A stretch of 64,000 nt of DNA from Geobacter sp. (GCA_009684515.1 WKKS01000001.1:310001-374000); one strand, 5' to 3'. Positions 47,696 to 56,818 are shown, counted from the stretch's first letter. Notes: generated by a model from the sequence alone, not told the origin. Made by a program: numbers and translations.

Positions 47696-48880
47696 TCAGT
47701 TATCAGTAGAGATCAGTTTTCGGTAGATTCCGACCAATTGGGTGACGCGAGCACTCCAAGAATGGAGCTTTACGGCTCTCTGTCTGGAGCGCAAACCAAT
47801 TTCGGCAATCAGGGTTTCATCTTTAAGCGCGTCAATCATGCAACCGGCGAGCGAAGGTGCGCTGCCATATTCTGCATAGATTCCGTCATCAGCGAGTATT
47901 TCACGATTAACGACACTATCGAACACCACCGTCGGCAAGCCGCAAGCCATGTAGTTGAACAATTTGCCATTGGCCTCTGTACGTGCCAGCTTCGGCGAAA
48001 CGGCAATATTACCGGCGCATAAATATAGCGGAGCTGAATCATATGGCACGCGACCGGTAAAGGTAATCATCTCATCAAGTCCCATTTTTGCTGCCTTACG
48101 CTGATATTCCTGTTCAGGAAATCCCATCAGCAGAAAATGAACATTCGGAAGCGCGCCTCTTACCATGCTAATTGCGTCCAAGATTGAATCAACGCCCTGA
48201 TAGTGGTTAAACAGACCAAGGTAGACAACGACTTTTGACTCTTCCCGAATGCCGAGCGTTCGCCGCGCCACTTCCCTTGAGCAGGGTTTAAAAATATCCG
48301 TGTCCACGCCATCAATCAGCGTAGTGGCTTTATCGGCTGATACCCCGAAATCTCGGATTAGTTCAGCACGCCCCGCTCCGGAACTGGTGATAATAGCGTC
48401 GGCGCCAAGGTTAATGGCTCGCTCCGCTTTGACAAACAACTTATGAAGCAGAGATTCTTTACCAAAAAAACCATGATTGAGCGACTCTCCGCTCAAGCTG
48501 CCCTGATAATCGAAAAGAAGCGGCAGACGTAGCAGCCGTTTCAGAATGTATCCAATCAATGCGCCTTCGTGCAGGTGGGCGTGGATAATATCAGGATGAA
48601 ATGACAGGGCCGTTTTATAGGCTTTTATAAGCAGTAATAAATCCAGATATGGCTTGTGCCAGGAGGGACCGGCTTCGAGCTTTCTATACCATGGGATTTC
48701 AGGAATCCTCACGACCCTGACGCCCGGCAGGTCGCGCCCCAGGTGATAGGTAACTATGCAGACTTCATGACCCAATGCCGTCAGGGCCTTGGCCTCTTCG
48801 TATATCCTGACATGACACCCTCTGTCAGCAAAGTAAGGTGTCGGGGCCAGCATGAGAATTTTTAATGACTTTTCAGCCAA
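47696..48880 (-). CDS. Glycosyltransferase family 4 protein
   Basis: 394-residue GT-B enzyme. The N-terminal half begins LKILMLAPTPYFADRGCHVRIYEEAKAL, an acceptor-binding loop, followed by HPDIIHAHLHEG; the C-terminal half has the donor-binding fold and the ExxxxxxxE region (PKLARTEANGKLFNYMACGLP). It likely adds a hexose to a cell-surface or lipid-linked glycan in the cytoplasm. It overlaps the upstream GT2 gene by eight bases, so the two are cotranscribed. The sugar donor cannot be told. Confidence 0.9.
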   Translation of the reverse strand: MAEKSLKILMLAPTPYFADRGCHVRIYEEAKALTALGHEVCIVTYHLGRDLPGVRVVRIPEIPWYRKLEAGPSWHKPYLDLLLLIKAYKTALSFHPDIIHAHLHEGALIGYILKRLLRLPLLFDYQGSLSGESLNHGFFGKESLLHKLFVKAERAINLGADAIITSSGAGRAELIRDFGVSADKATTLIDGVDTDIFKPCSREVARRTLGIREESKVVVYLGLFNHYQGVDSILDAISMVRGALPNVHFLLMGFPEQEYQRKAAKMGLDEMITFTGRVPYDSAPLYLCAGNIAVSPKLARTEANGKLFNYMACGLPTVVFDSVVNREILADDGIYAEYGSAPSLAGCMIDALKDETLIAEIGLRSRQRAVKLHSWSARVTQLVGIYRKLISTDN

Positions 48881-49817
48881 GATTGATCCTGTCTCTGATT
48901 ACATAGATGGGCTTGCCTTGCGATTCAAAATACGTCCTGGCATTAAGCTCTCCCAGCAACCCCATCACTATGAACTGAACCCCCATAAAAAGCAGGAACA
49001 AAGTAAGTATCAGCAACGGATTGCGGTTCATGCTGAGATGCTCGAAAAACTTCATGTACAGCGTCATGACACCCGTTCCGCAACCTGCCAGCATGGTATA
49101 GACACCCCACTTACCAAACAACTGTATCGGCTTGGTGGAATAGACCAGCAGAAACTTGACTGTCATCAGATCCAGAACAACGCGCAATGTGCGGGAAATC
49201 CCGTATTTGCTGACACCATGAAGCCGGGGATAGTGGTTGACCGGCAGTTCAGTAACTTTGGCGCCCACCTGTGATGCCAATGCCGGAACGAACCGGTGCA
49301 TTTCTCCGTACAGATTTATGCCGTCCAGCACTTCACGCCGGTAGGCCTTCAGGGTGCAGCCATAGTCATGGAGATGAACGCCGGTCAGCCGCGAAATAAG
49401 AGCATTGGCCAGCATCGACGGTATTTTGCGAGTGATGAAAGTATCTTTCCGATCACTTCTCCACCCGGAAACCACATCATACCCTTCATTGATTTTATCC
49501 ACCAACCTGGGCACATCAGCCGGGTCGTTTTGGAGGTCGCCATCCATCGGAATGATAATATTCCCGCTCGCAGCATCAAATCCGGCCGCCATGGCTGCGG
49601 TCTGCCCGAAGTTCCTGCGAAACCGGATCAATTTGAGACACGGATCTTCTTTGGCAAGCTTGGCAAGAAGGGCATAAGAACCATCGCAAGAACCATCGTC
49701 AACCATGATGAGCTCATAGCCGCACTCCATCTGCTGCAAGGCCTTGGTTATGGCGCTGTATAACGCGATAACGTTATCCTGCTCATTGTAGATTGGAACA
49801 ACAATGCTGATATCCAA
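48873..49817 (-). CDS. Glycosyltransferase family 2, polyprenol-phosphate sugar transferase type
   Basis: 314 residues. The N-terminal GT-A domain (ISIVVPIYNEQDNV, MDGDLQNDPADVP as DxD region, SGWRSDRKD) resembles DPM1/GtrB/ArnC enzymes, and two C-terminal membrane helices (about 225-250 and 260-285) anchor it. Such enzymes charge undecaprenyl phosphate with a sugar. I chose the TTG at 49817, ten bases after GAGGAG, giving the family N-terminus. It is followed directly by the GT4 gene. Confidence 0.88.
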   Translation of the reverse strand: MDISIVVPIYNEQDNVIALYSAITKALQQMECGYELIMVDDGSCDGSYALLAKLAKEDPCLKLIRFRRNFGQTAAMAAGFDAASGNIIIPMDGDLQNDPADVPRLVDKINEGYDVVSGWRSDRKDTFITRKIPSMLANALISRLTGVHLHDYGCTLKAYRREVLDGINLYGEMHRFVPALASQVGAKVTELPVNHYPRLHGVSKYGISRTLRVVLDLMTVKFLLVYSTKPIQLFGKWGVYTMLAGCGTGVMTLYMKFFEHLSMNRNPLLILTLFLLFMGVQFIVMGLLGELNARTYFESQGKPIYVIRDRINLG

Positions 49818-49991
49818 AGTAAATACACTCCTCACACCTTGAATCGGTATCACCTGCAATCTTCATACATTCAGAAAAAATCTATACTTAAAAACTATCA
49901 AATTGTCTGCATAAAAACCGAACGTGACTATTGGGTTTACGCATGTTTTATACGGGTGGACTGTAACAAAAAAAAACAAACGAAATCCACA

Positions 49992-50951
49992 CTAAAAATC
50001 AGGCAATTCTTCACCGAATCTTTTAATTTTGGAAACAGAAATTTCCTGACTACAAACAGGCACCGGTTTACCCGCCAGCAAGCCAAATAGCAGGCCATAA
50101 CCGTTAACAATATGCATTAGCGGATATACAAATATTAGCAAAATTGCCGAAATCCGGCCTGACTTTAGTGCTTCCACAAGTGAGAATAACATTACAAGTA
50201 CGGTATACATGAACAGAGGTAACATAAGCAGAACATTATGAAAGAATAACAAGACGCATGTCAGATAAACTATAAATATTAGTGGTATAAAGCTGATCAA
50301 AGAAAATGAACTGGTTATCAAAGATTGCGAAGCTCGGCCGCGGCCATACGAAAACATCTGACGGACAAAGGCTTTCAGTGTTGTACGCTGACTCCTGAAA
50401 ACACACATTTCGGGAACGTGCATCAACCCGTATCCCTTTGATTTTACCCTGTCAAGCAGTTCGTTTTCCTCATTCGGGTACAACCTCTCATTGAAGCCAC
50501 CTACCGAAATAAAGACTGAACGTCGAAAAACCAGATTACAGAGAATCAGCTCCTTATCGGTAGTCTGCCGGGCAACGCCGACTGCTCTATAACGATTCCG
50601 GACTCCTCCCGCCCCGAATACCGACGACAAGGCCATCCCGAACAACTGCTGCAACCAACTGTCAGTATCGGGAGTCAGCGATGGACCGCCAACAACCGCA
50701 ATCTGCTTATCTTTCATGATATAACTGCAAATTGACAGATTCGCACTGTCAAGGAGCGAATCATCATCAATAAAGTACAGCAGGTCGCCGGTAGCCGCCT
50801 TCGCAGCCATATTACGCTGACGGCTAGGTGCACACCCCTCCGCAAGCAAGACCTCGTAAAGATCATTGTCAAAACCGGATTGCCGGATGGCGTCGAATGC
50901 GGAAACATATCCGCCACGCTTGACAGGAATAATTATTGAGATTGTAGTCAC
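49992..50951 (-). CDS. Glycosyltransferase family 2 with C-terminal membrane helices
   Basis: 319 residues. The GT-A fold is shown by ISIIIPVKRGG, GCAPSRQRNMAAKAATGDLLYFIDDDSLL (DDD metal motif) and NEENELLDRVKSKGYGLMHVP. Three or four C-terminal hydrophobic helices follow. The sequence is AT-rich compared with neighbours and the 174-base gap downstream to the next gene has no clear terminator, hinting at a locally acquired surface-glycan patch. Product sugar unknown. Confidence 0.85.
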   Translation of the reverse strand: MTTISIIIPVKRGGYVSAFDAIRQSGFDNDLYEVLLAEGCAPSRQRNMAAKAATGDLLYFIDDDSLLDSANLSICSYIMKDKQIAVVGGPSLTPDTDSWLQQLFGMALSSVFGAGGVRNRYRAVGVARQTTDKELILCNLVFRRSVFISVGGFNERLYPNEENELLDRVKSKGYGLMHVPEMCVFRSQRTTLKAFVRQMFSYGRGRASQSLITSSFSLISFIPLIFIVYLTCVLLFFHNVLLMLPLFMYTVLVMLFSLVEALKSGRISAILLIFVYPLMHIVNGYGLLFGLLAGKPVPVCSQEISVSKIKRFGEELPDF

Positions 50952-51007
50952 ATAATGTCCAGGACAACAGTAGCGATATGAATAAGATTATGATGTTTTA
51001 AATCATC

Positions 51008-51034
51008 AAAAAAAAACCGGGCTAAGCCCGGTAA
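51008..51034 (-). terminator. Rho-independent terminator of the cytochrome locus
   Basis: On the minus strand ACCGGGC-TTA-GCCCGGT followed by nine T, 23 bases after the barrel gene stop codon. Confidence 0.93.
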
Positions 51035-51056
51035 TTAGATCATATTGTTAAGGTTA

Positions 51057-53360
51057 CTAAAAAGACTTTTTGACATTGGCGGTAAACTTTTTTTCAATCA
51101 AGCCATCCGACTGTCTCTTTCCCTGATAATAATCTAGAGATGCTTGAAACAACCTGAAGTTAACACCAATTGATGAATACCAAAGCAAACTATAGTTGTT
51201 GATATTATTGTCATAAAGATAGCGACCGCCTGCAGCGAGTACAAGCTGCCTCAATGGATAATATTTAAAGCCGAGCGAAAGTGAAGAGCGGGTACTGTTC
51301 TTACCGGAAGTAACGGTTTTATTGTTGGATGAGAGGCTGTTGGTTGAAATAATGTTGGAATAACCGTATGAGGTAGAATAGGTATCGGCACCAAGGTTTG
51401 GAGAATCCGAGAAGGTCAGCATCTCGTTGATCTCAAGCAATTTTCGGGTCAGTCCGCTATAACTGAAAAGGCTGTAATCAAGGCGCTGTTCAAAATCATA
51501 GCTGTTTGAAACGGCATTGTTATCGCTTATTCTGTTGTAAGCGAACAACAGCTTCAAATCCAGATTCCTGTTGTATTTGTGCTGAATAGCGGTCGTATTG
51601 CTCAACGATGAAGCCTGCTGATCGACCTGACTGCTCCCGTCCGAATACGTCAACATGTTGCTGAACTTCGTTTGTGAGTTATCGTAGTTTATCGAAAAAG
51701 ATGCATTTGTAATGTTGCTGGATTTTACTTTTTCGGAAGCAAAGATATCTTCACTCAAAATCAGTCCCAAATTAAGACGAGGCATAGGATTCCATACAGC
51801 AGACAATGTTGTTACAGATCGATAGCTGGATGATCCCAGGTTATCCTGAGCAGCCCATCGGGGGCTTACATACTGAGGCAGAGAAGTATTGGCATCGTGT
51901 ACTGTGCTTGAAAAGCCGGGCTTGCTGCCACTGGTAAAATCATTGACCTGAATCAGATTTATTCGAAGCTGATTTGTGGGTGTGTAACTAGAGCGTAACG
52001 TCAGCTTCTGTTCCAGAAAGCCGGAACTGGCTAGGTAATCTTTATATGATGAGTTTTTTATATCATATGCTGCGTCGAGGGATATTTTTTGCGAAAACCT
52101 CGAACTGCTGGTGGTTTCAAAACCACCGGAAAGAACCAGCAGTTCGGACAATTCAGATGTCGATGACTCTACGTCAAAGTGCTGACCAAGCGTGAACAAA
52201 GATCTCTTGAAAGCTTCCACTCGATATCCAGCCAGCATACTTTCCAGATGTGCTCCGGCATTATCATGTGATTCTTTGTAAGAAGACCTGGTACTCCATG
52301 AAGTTTCCGGATTGAGAACACCTGACACATACAAGGGTATAGTTGTGCGATAGGTAAGCCTGCCGTTTTCTTCTCTGTAACGGTTAAAGTTGTTATAACT
52401 GCGAGCTTCCCACTTACTGCGCTGAGCCTGTACAAACAGATTGAGATCCGTTTCAACATAATTCAACACCATGTTATTATTAATTCTTTTAGTTAACTGC
52501 AAATCGGTGGACACCTGTAGCCAGTTGGAAAAATCTACCCAACGACGTGCTAGTTTGTGGTCAACCGTGCCAATTTGAAATTGACTTTCCCTGTAATTGT
52601 TTTCTGAATTTATGTAATCGTCATAGGTCACATATCTGTAATGAAACCAGTTATCCTTCTTGTTAAGACTGACAAAGGCCAATCGGGAAAGCCTGGTATC
52701 AACCGGGGTTTGCGAACGAAGATCCTTGTTAATTTGATCACTGTAATCCAGCATTATCATCGGTAAATGGCGCAAGACCTCATTGTAACCGTTTGTCATA
52801 CCGCTTTTTAGACCCGCAACAAGAGTGACTCCGCTTTCAATATGAACACCATCATTAATTCCTGAGGCAATACTTGGGCTGCCAAAAAGATTTCCGCCAC
52901 GAGAGAACATGTCGGTAATCAGCGGCGTATCGGCCGCAGTAAATGTATTCCTTGTCAGGTCACGGCTGTATGCTTCAAGCCTGAAAGGAACTTCCTTGGG
53001 GTCAACAACAATCTCGCCTCGATAATAAATATGGCCACGACTTGAGTTTAAATCCTCTGCTCCTTTGGTCGATTTTACACTTGTATCCAGTGCCGACCAG
53101 TTGTAACCAAGCGAAACGTTGTATCTGCCGATTCTGGAGTTGTAAAGATTGCCACTTTTACCGTAGAGAATTGAATAATCTTGTGTGAAGGAGTTTGCAG
53201 AGAGGTGACGACCGGAATTGTCTCGTACGTCATAATTGTCATATCTGAGCGCAGCCTCTCCAGTCAGCAGGGCATGAGCGTCTGAAGGGCAGAGAAATAC
53301 AACCAGCAGTAAAGCAACGACACACGTTACCCAACTGTATTTGAGGATATTTTTTATCAT
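51057..53360 (-). CDS. Large outer-membrane beta-barrel protein
   Basis: 767 residues with a signal peptide (IKNILKYSWVTCVVALLLVVFLC...AHA-LL) and, after it, many alternating polar/aromatic strands and long Ser/Asn-rich loops (e.g. SRGHIYYRGEIVVD, NLDLKLLFAYNRIS). The last residue is Phe (KKSF), the usual BAM recognition signature. It resembles putative outer-membrane channel proteins found beside Geobacter cytochromes and could be the porin of a porin-cytochrome conduit. It has its own -24/-12 promoter match and a terminator. The ATG at 53360 fits the signal peptide; no strong ribosome site. Confidence 0.8.
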   Translation of the reverse strand: MIKNILKYSWVTCVVALLLVVFLCPSDAHALLTGEAALRYDNYDVRDNSGRHLSANSFTQDYSILYGKSGNLYNSRIGRYNVSLGYNWSALDTSVKSTKGAEDLNSSRGHIYYRGEIVVDPKEVPFRLEAYSRDLTRNTFTAADTPLITDMFSRGGNLFGSPSIASGINDGVHIESGVTLVAGLKSGMTNGYNEVLRHLPMIMLDYSDQINKDLRSQTPVDTRLSRLAFVSLNKKDNWFHYRYVTYDDYINSENNYRESQFQIGTVDHKLARRWVDFSNWLQVSTDLQLTKRINNNMVLNYVETDLNLFVQAQRSKWEARSYNNFNRYREENGRLTYRTTIPLYVSGVLNPETSWSTRSSYKESHDNAGAHLESMLAGYRVEAFKRSLFTLGQHFDVESSTSELSELLVLSGGFETTSSSRFSQKISLDAAYDIKNSSYKDYLASSGFLEQKLTLRSSYTPTNQLRINLIQVNDFTSGSKPGFSSTVHDANTSLPQYVSPRWAAQDNLGSSSYRSVTTLSAVWNPMPRLNLGLILSEDIFASEKVKSSNITNASFSINYDNSQTKFSNMLTYSDGSSQVDQQASSLSNTTAIQHKYNRNLDLKLLFAYNRISDNNAVSNSYDFEQRLDYSLFSYSGLTRKLLEINEMLTFSDSPNLGADTYSTSYGYSNIISTNSLSSNNKTVTSGKNSTRSSLSLGFKYYPLRQLVLAAGGRYLYDNNINNYSLLWYSSIGVNFRLFQASLDYYQGKRQSDGLIEKKFTANVKKSF

Positions 53361-53407
53361 AAATGTTTTGTGCACGTGTGTAGTATATAAAGGCATCGAA
53401 CATTGCA

Positions 53408-53424
53408 TGCAATAAAAACGCCAA
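53408..53424 (-). promoter_or_regulatory. Candidate sigma-54 promoter of the barrel gene
   Basis: On the minus strand TTGGCG-TTTTTA-TTGCA: GG and GC are ten bases apart, as required; one mismatch in the -24 box (TGGCAC). The start would be about 35 bases before the ATG. Confidence 0.5.
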
Positions 53425-53632
53425 CTTATTAACAATTTCCGCCACAGGACTGGCATTGGAATAACATCGTAACAAAGCAATAAAAGGCGTTTTTATAAAT
53501 ACCGTTTATCTTTTTCCGGTACCCGTGACAAACAAACCGGTAGCTTCCAGTCATTTAACAGGTCTGACGCGTGATATAACCTCATACAAACATACGGACA
53601 GAGTCAAAAATGCCTGGAAATTCTCGCTCGAA

Positions 53633-54703
53633 TCATCTTCCGCGAATGCCATTATTGTAGGAATCAGACAGATATTGAAAAACCTGTATCCGGGAGTTCA
53701 ACTGATCGACAACATACATGCGGTCAGTGGAATCAATATCAATAGCGACCGGCACAGAAAAGCCGCCTGGTGCGACTTTCCCGGAAGCTGCCACCGCATA
53801 AAATCCGCCCAGCGTCAGCAGCAGTTCACCCTGTTGATTAAATATAAATACGGCATGTGACCTGCCATCTACGACATAGATATTATCGGCAGAATCAACC
53901 GCAACAGACTTGGGCAGTTGCAAATCCCCGGGCGCATCTCCGCGTTTTCCAAAGCGGCGCAGAAACTTTCCTGCAGAATCAAATATCTGGACATTGGCCT
54001 CAAACGCATCGACAACGACAATATTACCCTTGGAATTTATAGCAATTGAGATCGGAAGATTAAACGTCCCGCCAACTCCAGATCCAAAGCTAAAAAGCAA
54101 TTTACCATTTAGATCAAGTACATATATCTTTTTGCTTGCTGCATCAGACAAAAACAGCCTTTTACCCTCTTTATCAATAGAAAGAGTCAGCGGTCTACTG
54201 ACCGACGCAACTGCCGATAAATTAATTGCCCGCAGATATTTCTCGGAACGGTCAAAGACGAGAATGGCATTCGATCTACGTTCCAACAGATACAGGTTAT
54301 TGTCGTGATCGGTGACTATAGAAATAGGTTCGATTATTCGAGGTGCACCTTGAGGCGTTTCGAGATTCCTCATTTGGTGGCGGGCCAGATCAAAAACAAT
54401 CACAGAAGCCAGACCTACATCAGAGACGTAAAAACGACCCAATTCAGGGACTGACCTGACCTCAAGCGGTTTAACAAGAAACGTTGGCTGCTCATCACCG
54501 GAAAGTGCAGCCCAAAAACGCTGGACCCCACTTTTTGCTATATCCAGCTGGCTGCTGTAGGATTTGATCCATTCGATACGCGGCTTGTCAGGTGGAGGGG
54601 GCCAAAAATAACGCTGAGACTGGGAAACAGGGGCTGCTACACACGCTGCAAACATGAATAAAAACGGCAGCAGTAGCAATCGTGAGAACGGAGTCAATAT
54701 CAT
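53633..54703 (-). CDS. NHL-repeat beta-propeller lipoprotein (second copy)
   Basis: 356 residues. A lipoprotein signal ends at FMFAAC (Cys near residue 21), followed by RYFWPPPPDKPRIEW, a motif shared with the other NHL lipoprotein of this locus. About six NHL repeats follow (e.g. KSVAVDSADNIYVVDGRSHAVFIF, PVAIDIDSTDRMYVVDQLNSRIQVF). Likely anchored in the outer membrane, acting as a protein-docking scaffold. The frame stays open upstream across a terminator, so the ATG at 54703 is preferred. It follows the tetrahaem cytochrome after a strong terminator. Confidence 0.85.
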   Translation of the reverse strand: MILTPFSRLLLLPFLFMFAACVAAPVSQSQRYFWPPPPDKPRIEWIKSYSSQLDIAKSGVQRFWAALSGDEQPTFLVKPLEVRSVPELGRFYVSDVGLASVIVFDLARHQMRNLETPQGAPRIIEPISIVTDHDNNLYLLERRSNAILVFDRSEKYLRAINLSAVASVSRPLTLSIDKEGKRLFLSDAASKKIYVLDLNGKLLFSFGSGVGGTFNLPISIAINSKGNIVVVDAFEANVQIFDSAGKFLRRFGKRGDAPGDLQLPKSVAVDSADNIYVVDGRSHAVFIFNQQGELLLTLGGFYAVAASGKVAPGGFSVPVAIDIDSTDRMYVVDQLNSRIQVFQYLSDSYNNGIRGR

Positions 54704-54738
54704 CGGCCATCTATACCATAATAGTCGAATTTTGGACA

Positions 54739-54770
54739 CAAAAAAGGGCGGGAGAACCCGCCCTTTCCAT
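54739..54770 (-). terminator. Strong terminator after the tetrahaem cytochrome
   Basis: On the minus strand AAAGGGCGGG-TTCT-CCCGCCCTTTTTTG. It separates high expression of the tetrahaem gene from the following lipoprotein and barrel genes. Confidence 0.93.
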
Positions 54771-54787
54771 TCAGATTGTAACAATTA

Positions 54788-55471
54788 TTAGTTAGTATGG
54801 CAGGCCTTACAGAGAGCGCTACCGGCATTGTTCACACGAAGGAACGGAGGAAATGCATTATCGTGAACTTTATGACAGCTAGCGCATTCCATCTGGTTAA
54901 GAAGTGCCCCGTTAGTGAAAAATACAGCGCCGTTAGTCTTTGCAGTCGCAAGAGCTACCAGCGCAGTACCACCATTGGCAACCCTTGTAGTTTCGGCTGT
55001 GGCGTAGTTCATACCGATTGGATGATCATTGGTCAGGTCGGTTCCAAGTCCACCATTTGAAACGGTACCTGTCCAAGTTGAGGCCAGAACTGCGGCATTG
55101 AGCGTATTAGTCTTCATGATAGAAACGTTAGCTCCGTCTCCATTTGCAGCAGCGTGACACGAAAGGCATTGCAGCGAAATACTTCCAACAGGCAGAGTAG
55201 CAATACCCTTAGTTTCATTTGAAAGTGTAGCAGACGTGTTATAAACGGTGATTGACCCAGCAGCAGGGTTAGTGCGGTTCCAAAGCGGAATTGGAACTAC
55301 AGCATTATGAGGTGCATGACAAACCTCGCAAAGCTTGGTAGTGCCAGTCAGAACACCGCCAGGAATACCTGTGGTAGTTGACAAGTCATGCTTGGAGCCA
55401 GTGATAGACAACGCAAATGCCGAACTTGACACGAGTACTACTCCCAAAGCCAAAATTAATGTTTTTTTCAT
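54788..55471 (-). CDS. Exported tetrahaem c-type cytochrome, OmcE-like
   Basis: 227 residues with a signal peptide ending near SSAFA-LS. Four haem motifs: CEVCH (48-52), CLSCH (102-106), CASCH (196-200), CKACH (221-225). There are exactly eight His, the four proximal ones plus His28, His55, His150 and His203, enough for bis-His ligation of all four haems. Size, haem count and an early His (SKHDLS) recall OmcE, the tetrahaem subunit that polymerises into extracellular nanowires in Geobacter sulfurreducens. AAAGG lies seven bases before the ATG at 55471. A canonical sigma-54 promoter and a strong terminator bracket the gene. Confidence 0.85.
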   Translation of the reverse strand: MKKTLILALGVVLVSSSAFALSITGSKHDLSTTTGIPGGVLTGTTKLCEVCHAPHNAVVPIPLWNRTNPAAGSITVYNTSATLSNETKGIATLPVGSISLQCLSCHAAANGDGANVSIMKTNTLNAAVLASTWTGTVSNGGLGTDLTNDHPIGMNYATAETTRVANGGTALVALATAKTNGAVFFTNGALLNQMECASCHKVHDNAFPPFLRVNNAGSALCKACHTN

Positions 55472-55596
55472 TTTCATTTCCTTTCAGTATCGTTTTTTTA
55501 GTTTATTGAACCGTAGGCCTGCTACTTGAAACATCTCCTTTCCAATTAATATATCAATCCAACAATAGATAATAACCATTTGCTTAATCAACTAAC

Positions 55597-55613
55597 AGCA
55601 ACGTCTGTGCCAA
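55597..55613 (-). promoter_or_regulatory. Canonical sigma-54 promoter of the tetrahaem cytochrome gene
   Basis: On the minus strand TTGGCAC-AGACG-TTGCT, a full match to TTGGCACN5TTGCT with GG-N10-GC spacing. The start point would be near 55585, leaving a leader of about 115 bases. An enhancer-binding activator would be required; no site was identified. Confidence 0.8.
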
Positions 55614-55704
55614 AACCCACTATAACCTAAACAAGCTATATATTAACATGTTAGCAACTTAACCAAACTATATACTGTAGACCCACCGCACTTTCACTAG
55701 CCGG

Positions 55705-55724
55705 AACCGGTCAATTGACCGGTT
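55705..55724. repeat. 20-base perfect palindrome
   Basis: AACCGGTCAATTGACCGGTT reads the same on both strands. It lies 41 bases past the stop of the first NHL lipoprotein gene and about 90 bases upstream of the sigma-54 promoter on the minus strand. It may be an activator site or a weak terminator (no T-run follows). Confidence 0.8.
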
Positions 55725-55765
55725 TCCAGACCCGCCAAATATCAGACACCTCAACAACGGCACCG

Positions 55766-56818
55766 CTATTTAACCGGTTTCTTTTCCGGCATATATTGAA
55801 AAACCTGTAAGCGCCTGTTCATCATATCCGCTACATATATCCGGTTTGTGTCGTCGATAAAAAGGCCGTACGGCAATAATAAGCCGGCAGCTACGATCGG
55901 CTCATCCCGTTGCTGTGAATGTGGTGCGCCAAGTGTCATCAGCAGCTCACCTTTCGTATTGAAAATCTGGATGCGATGAAACCTGGCATCTGTCACATAG
56001 ACATTTTCATCACTGTCCAGAGCGACACCTTTTATGATTCCAAAGTCCCCCAGACTGTCTCCCCGTTTTCCTATCTTGGAAATATAGACACCATCTGGTG
56101 TGAAGATTTGTATTCTTGCATTAAAGGAGTCAGTTATGTAGATATTCCCATGCCTATCCAGAGCCGCTGACATAGGCTGATTGAACTCGCCTTCCAACTC
56201 ACCACGTTTACCGAAAGAATTAAGCAGTTTCCCGTCAAGGGAAAAGACCGTAATCTTGTGAGACCGTGTGTCTGGAATGATGATGCGGTTTAGTTTTTTG
56301 TCTATGACAAATGATCCTACGGATTTGATGTCATTGGACAAGTCCAGAACCTTCACTACCTTGTTGTCATCATTGACAACATAAATCTTGCGGCTCGGGT
56401 CATCGCCGGCATAGACAAGTCCCTCTGCATCAAATGCAACACCAGTAGGCTTGACAACGTCTGCCATGGCAGCGCCGCCCAGCAGAGTAAAATTGTTGTT
56501 TACAAGGTCAATATTGACAAATGCCTTGAGATCCGGATCACTTACGACGACCCGTCCCTTTGAATTACTGGTTACAAACAAAGGACTGCTGAATTTAATC
56601 TCTTCTGTTTGACCAATCAGATTTTGAACGATTTTAGAGCCACTATTCCCGGGCAGATCTGTTTTATCGTAATAAACTCCGATCCATTCAATTTTTGGAT
56701 CATCTGGTGGGGGCGGCCAGAAATAACGTTCTTTGACTACCGGCTTTCCAGAAGCGCATGCCGAAAGAAAGCAGGCCAAAAGCATCAGAAGTATGGAACG
56801 GACATTTGTAATACGCAT
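55766..56818 (-). CDS. NHL-repeat beta-propeller lipoprotein (first copy)
   Basis: 350 residues. Lipoprotein signal LLACFLSAC (Cys21), then KERYFWPPPPDDPKIEW, the motif shared with the second NHL lipoprotein, then about six NHL repeats (e.g. PTGVAFDAEGLVYAGD, SAALDRHGNIYITDSFNARIQIF, GVALDSDENVYVTDARFHRIQIF). GGAGG lies ten bases before the ATG. It follows the octahaem gene by 17 bases and is in that operon. Propellers of this type bind proteins or ligands; a scaffold for cytochrome assembly is my inference. Confidence 0.88.
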   Translation of the reverse strand: MRITNVRSILLMLLACFLSACASGKPVVKERYFWPPPPDDPKIEWIGVYYDKTDLPGNSGSKIVQNLIGQTEEIKFSSPLFVTSNSKGRVVVSDPDLKAFVNIDLVNNNFTLLGGAAMADVVKPTGVAFDAEGLVYAGDDPSRKIYVVNDDNKVVKVLDLSNDIKSVGSFVIDKKLNRIIIPDTRSHKITVFSLDGKLLNSFGKRGELEGEFNQPMSAALDRHGNIYITDSFNARIQIFTPDGVYISKIGKRGDSLGDFGIIKGVALDSDENVYVTDARFHRIQIFNTKGELLMTLGAPHSQQRDEPIVAAGLLLPYGLFIDDTNRIYVADMMNRRLQVFQYMPEKKPVK

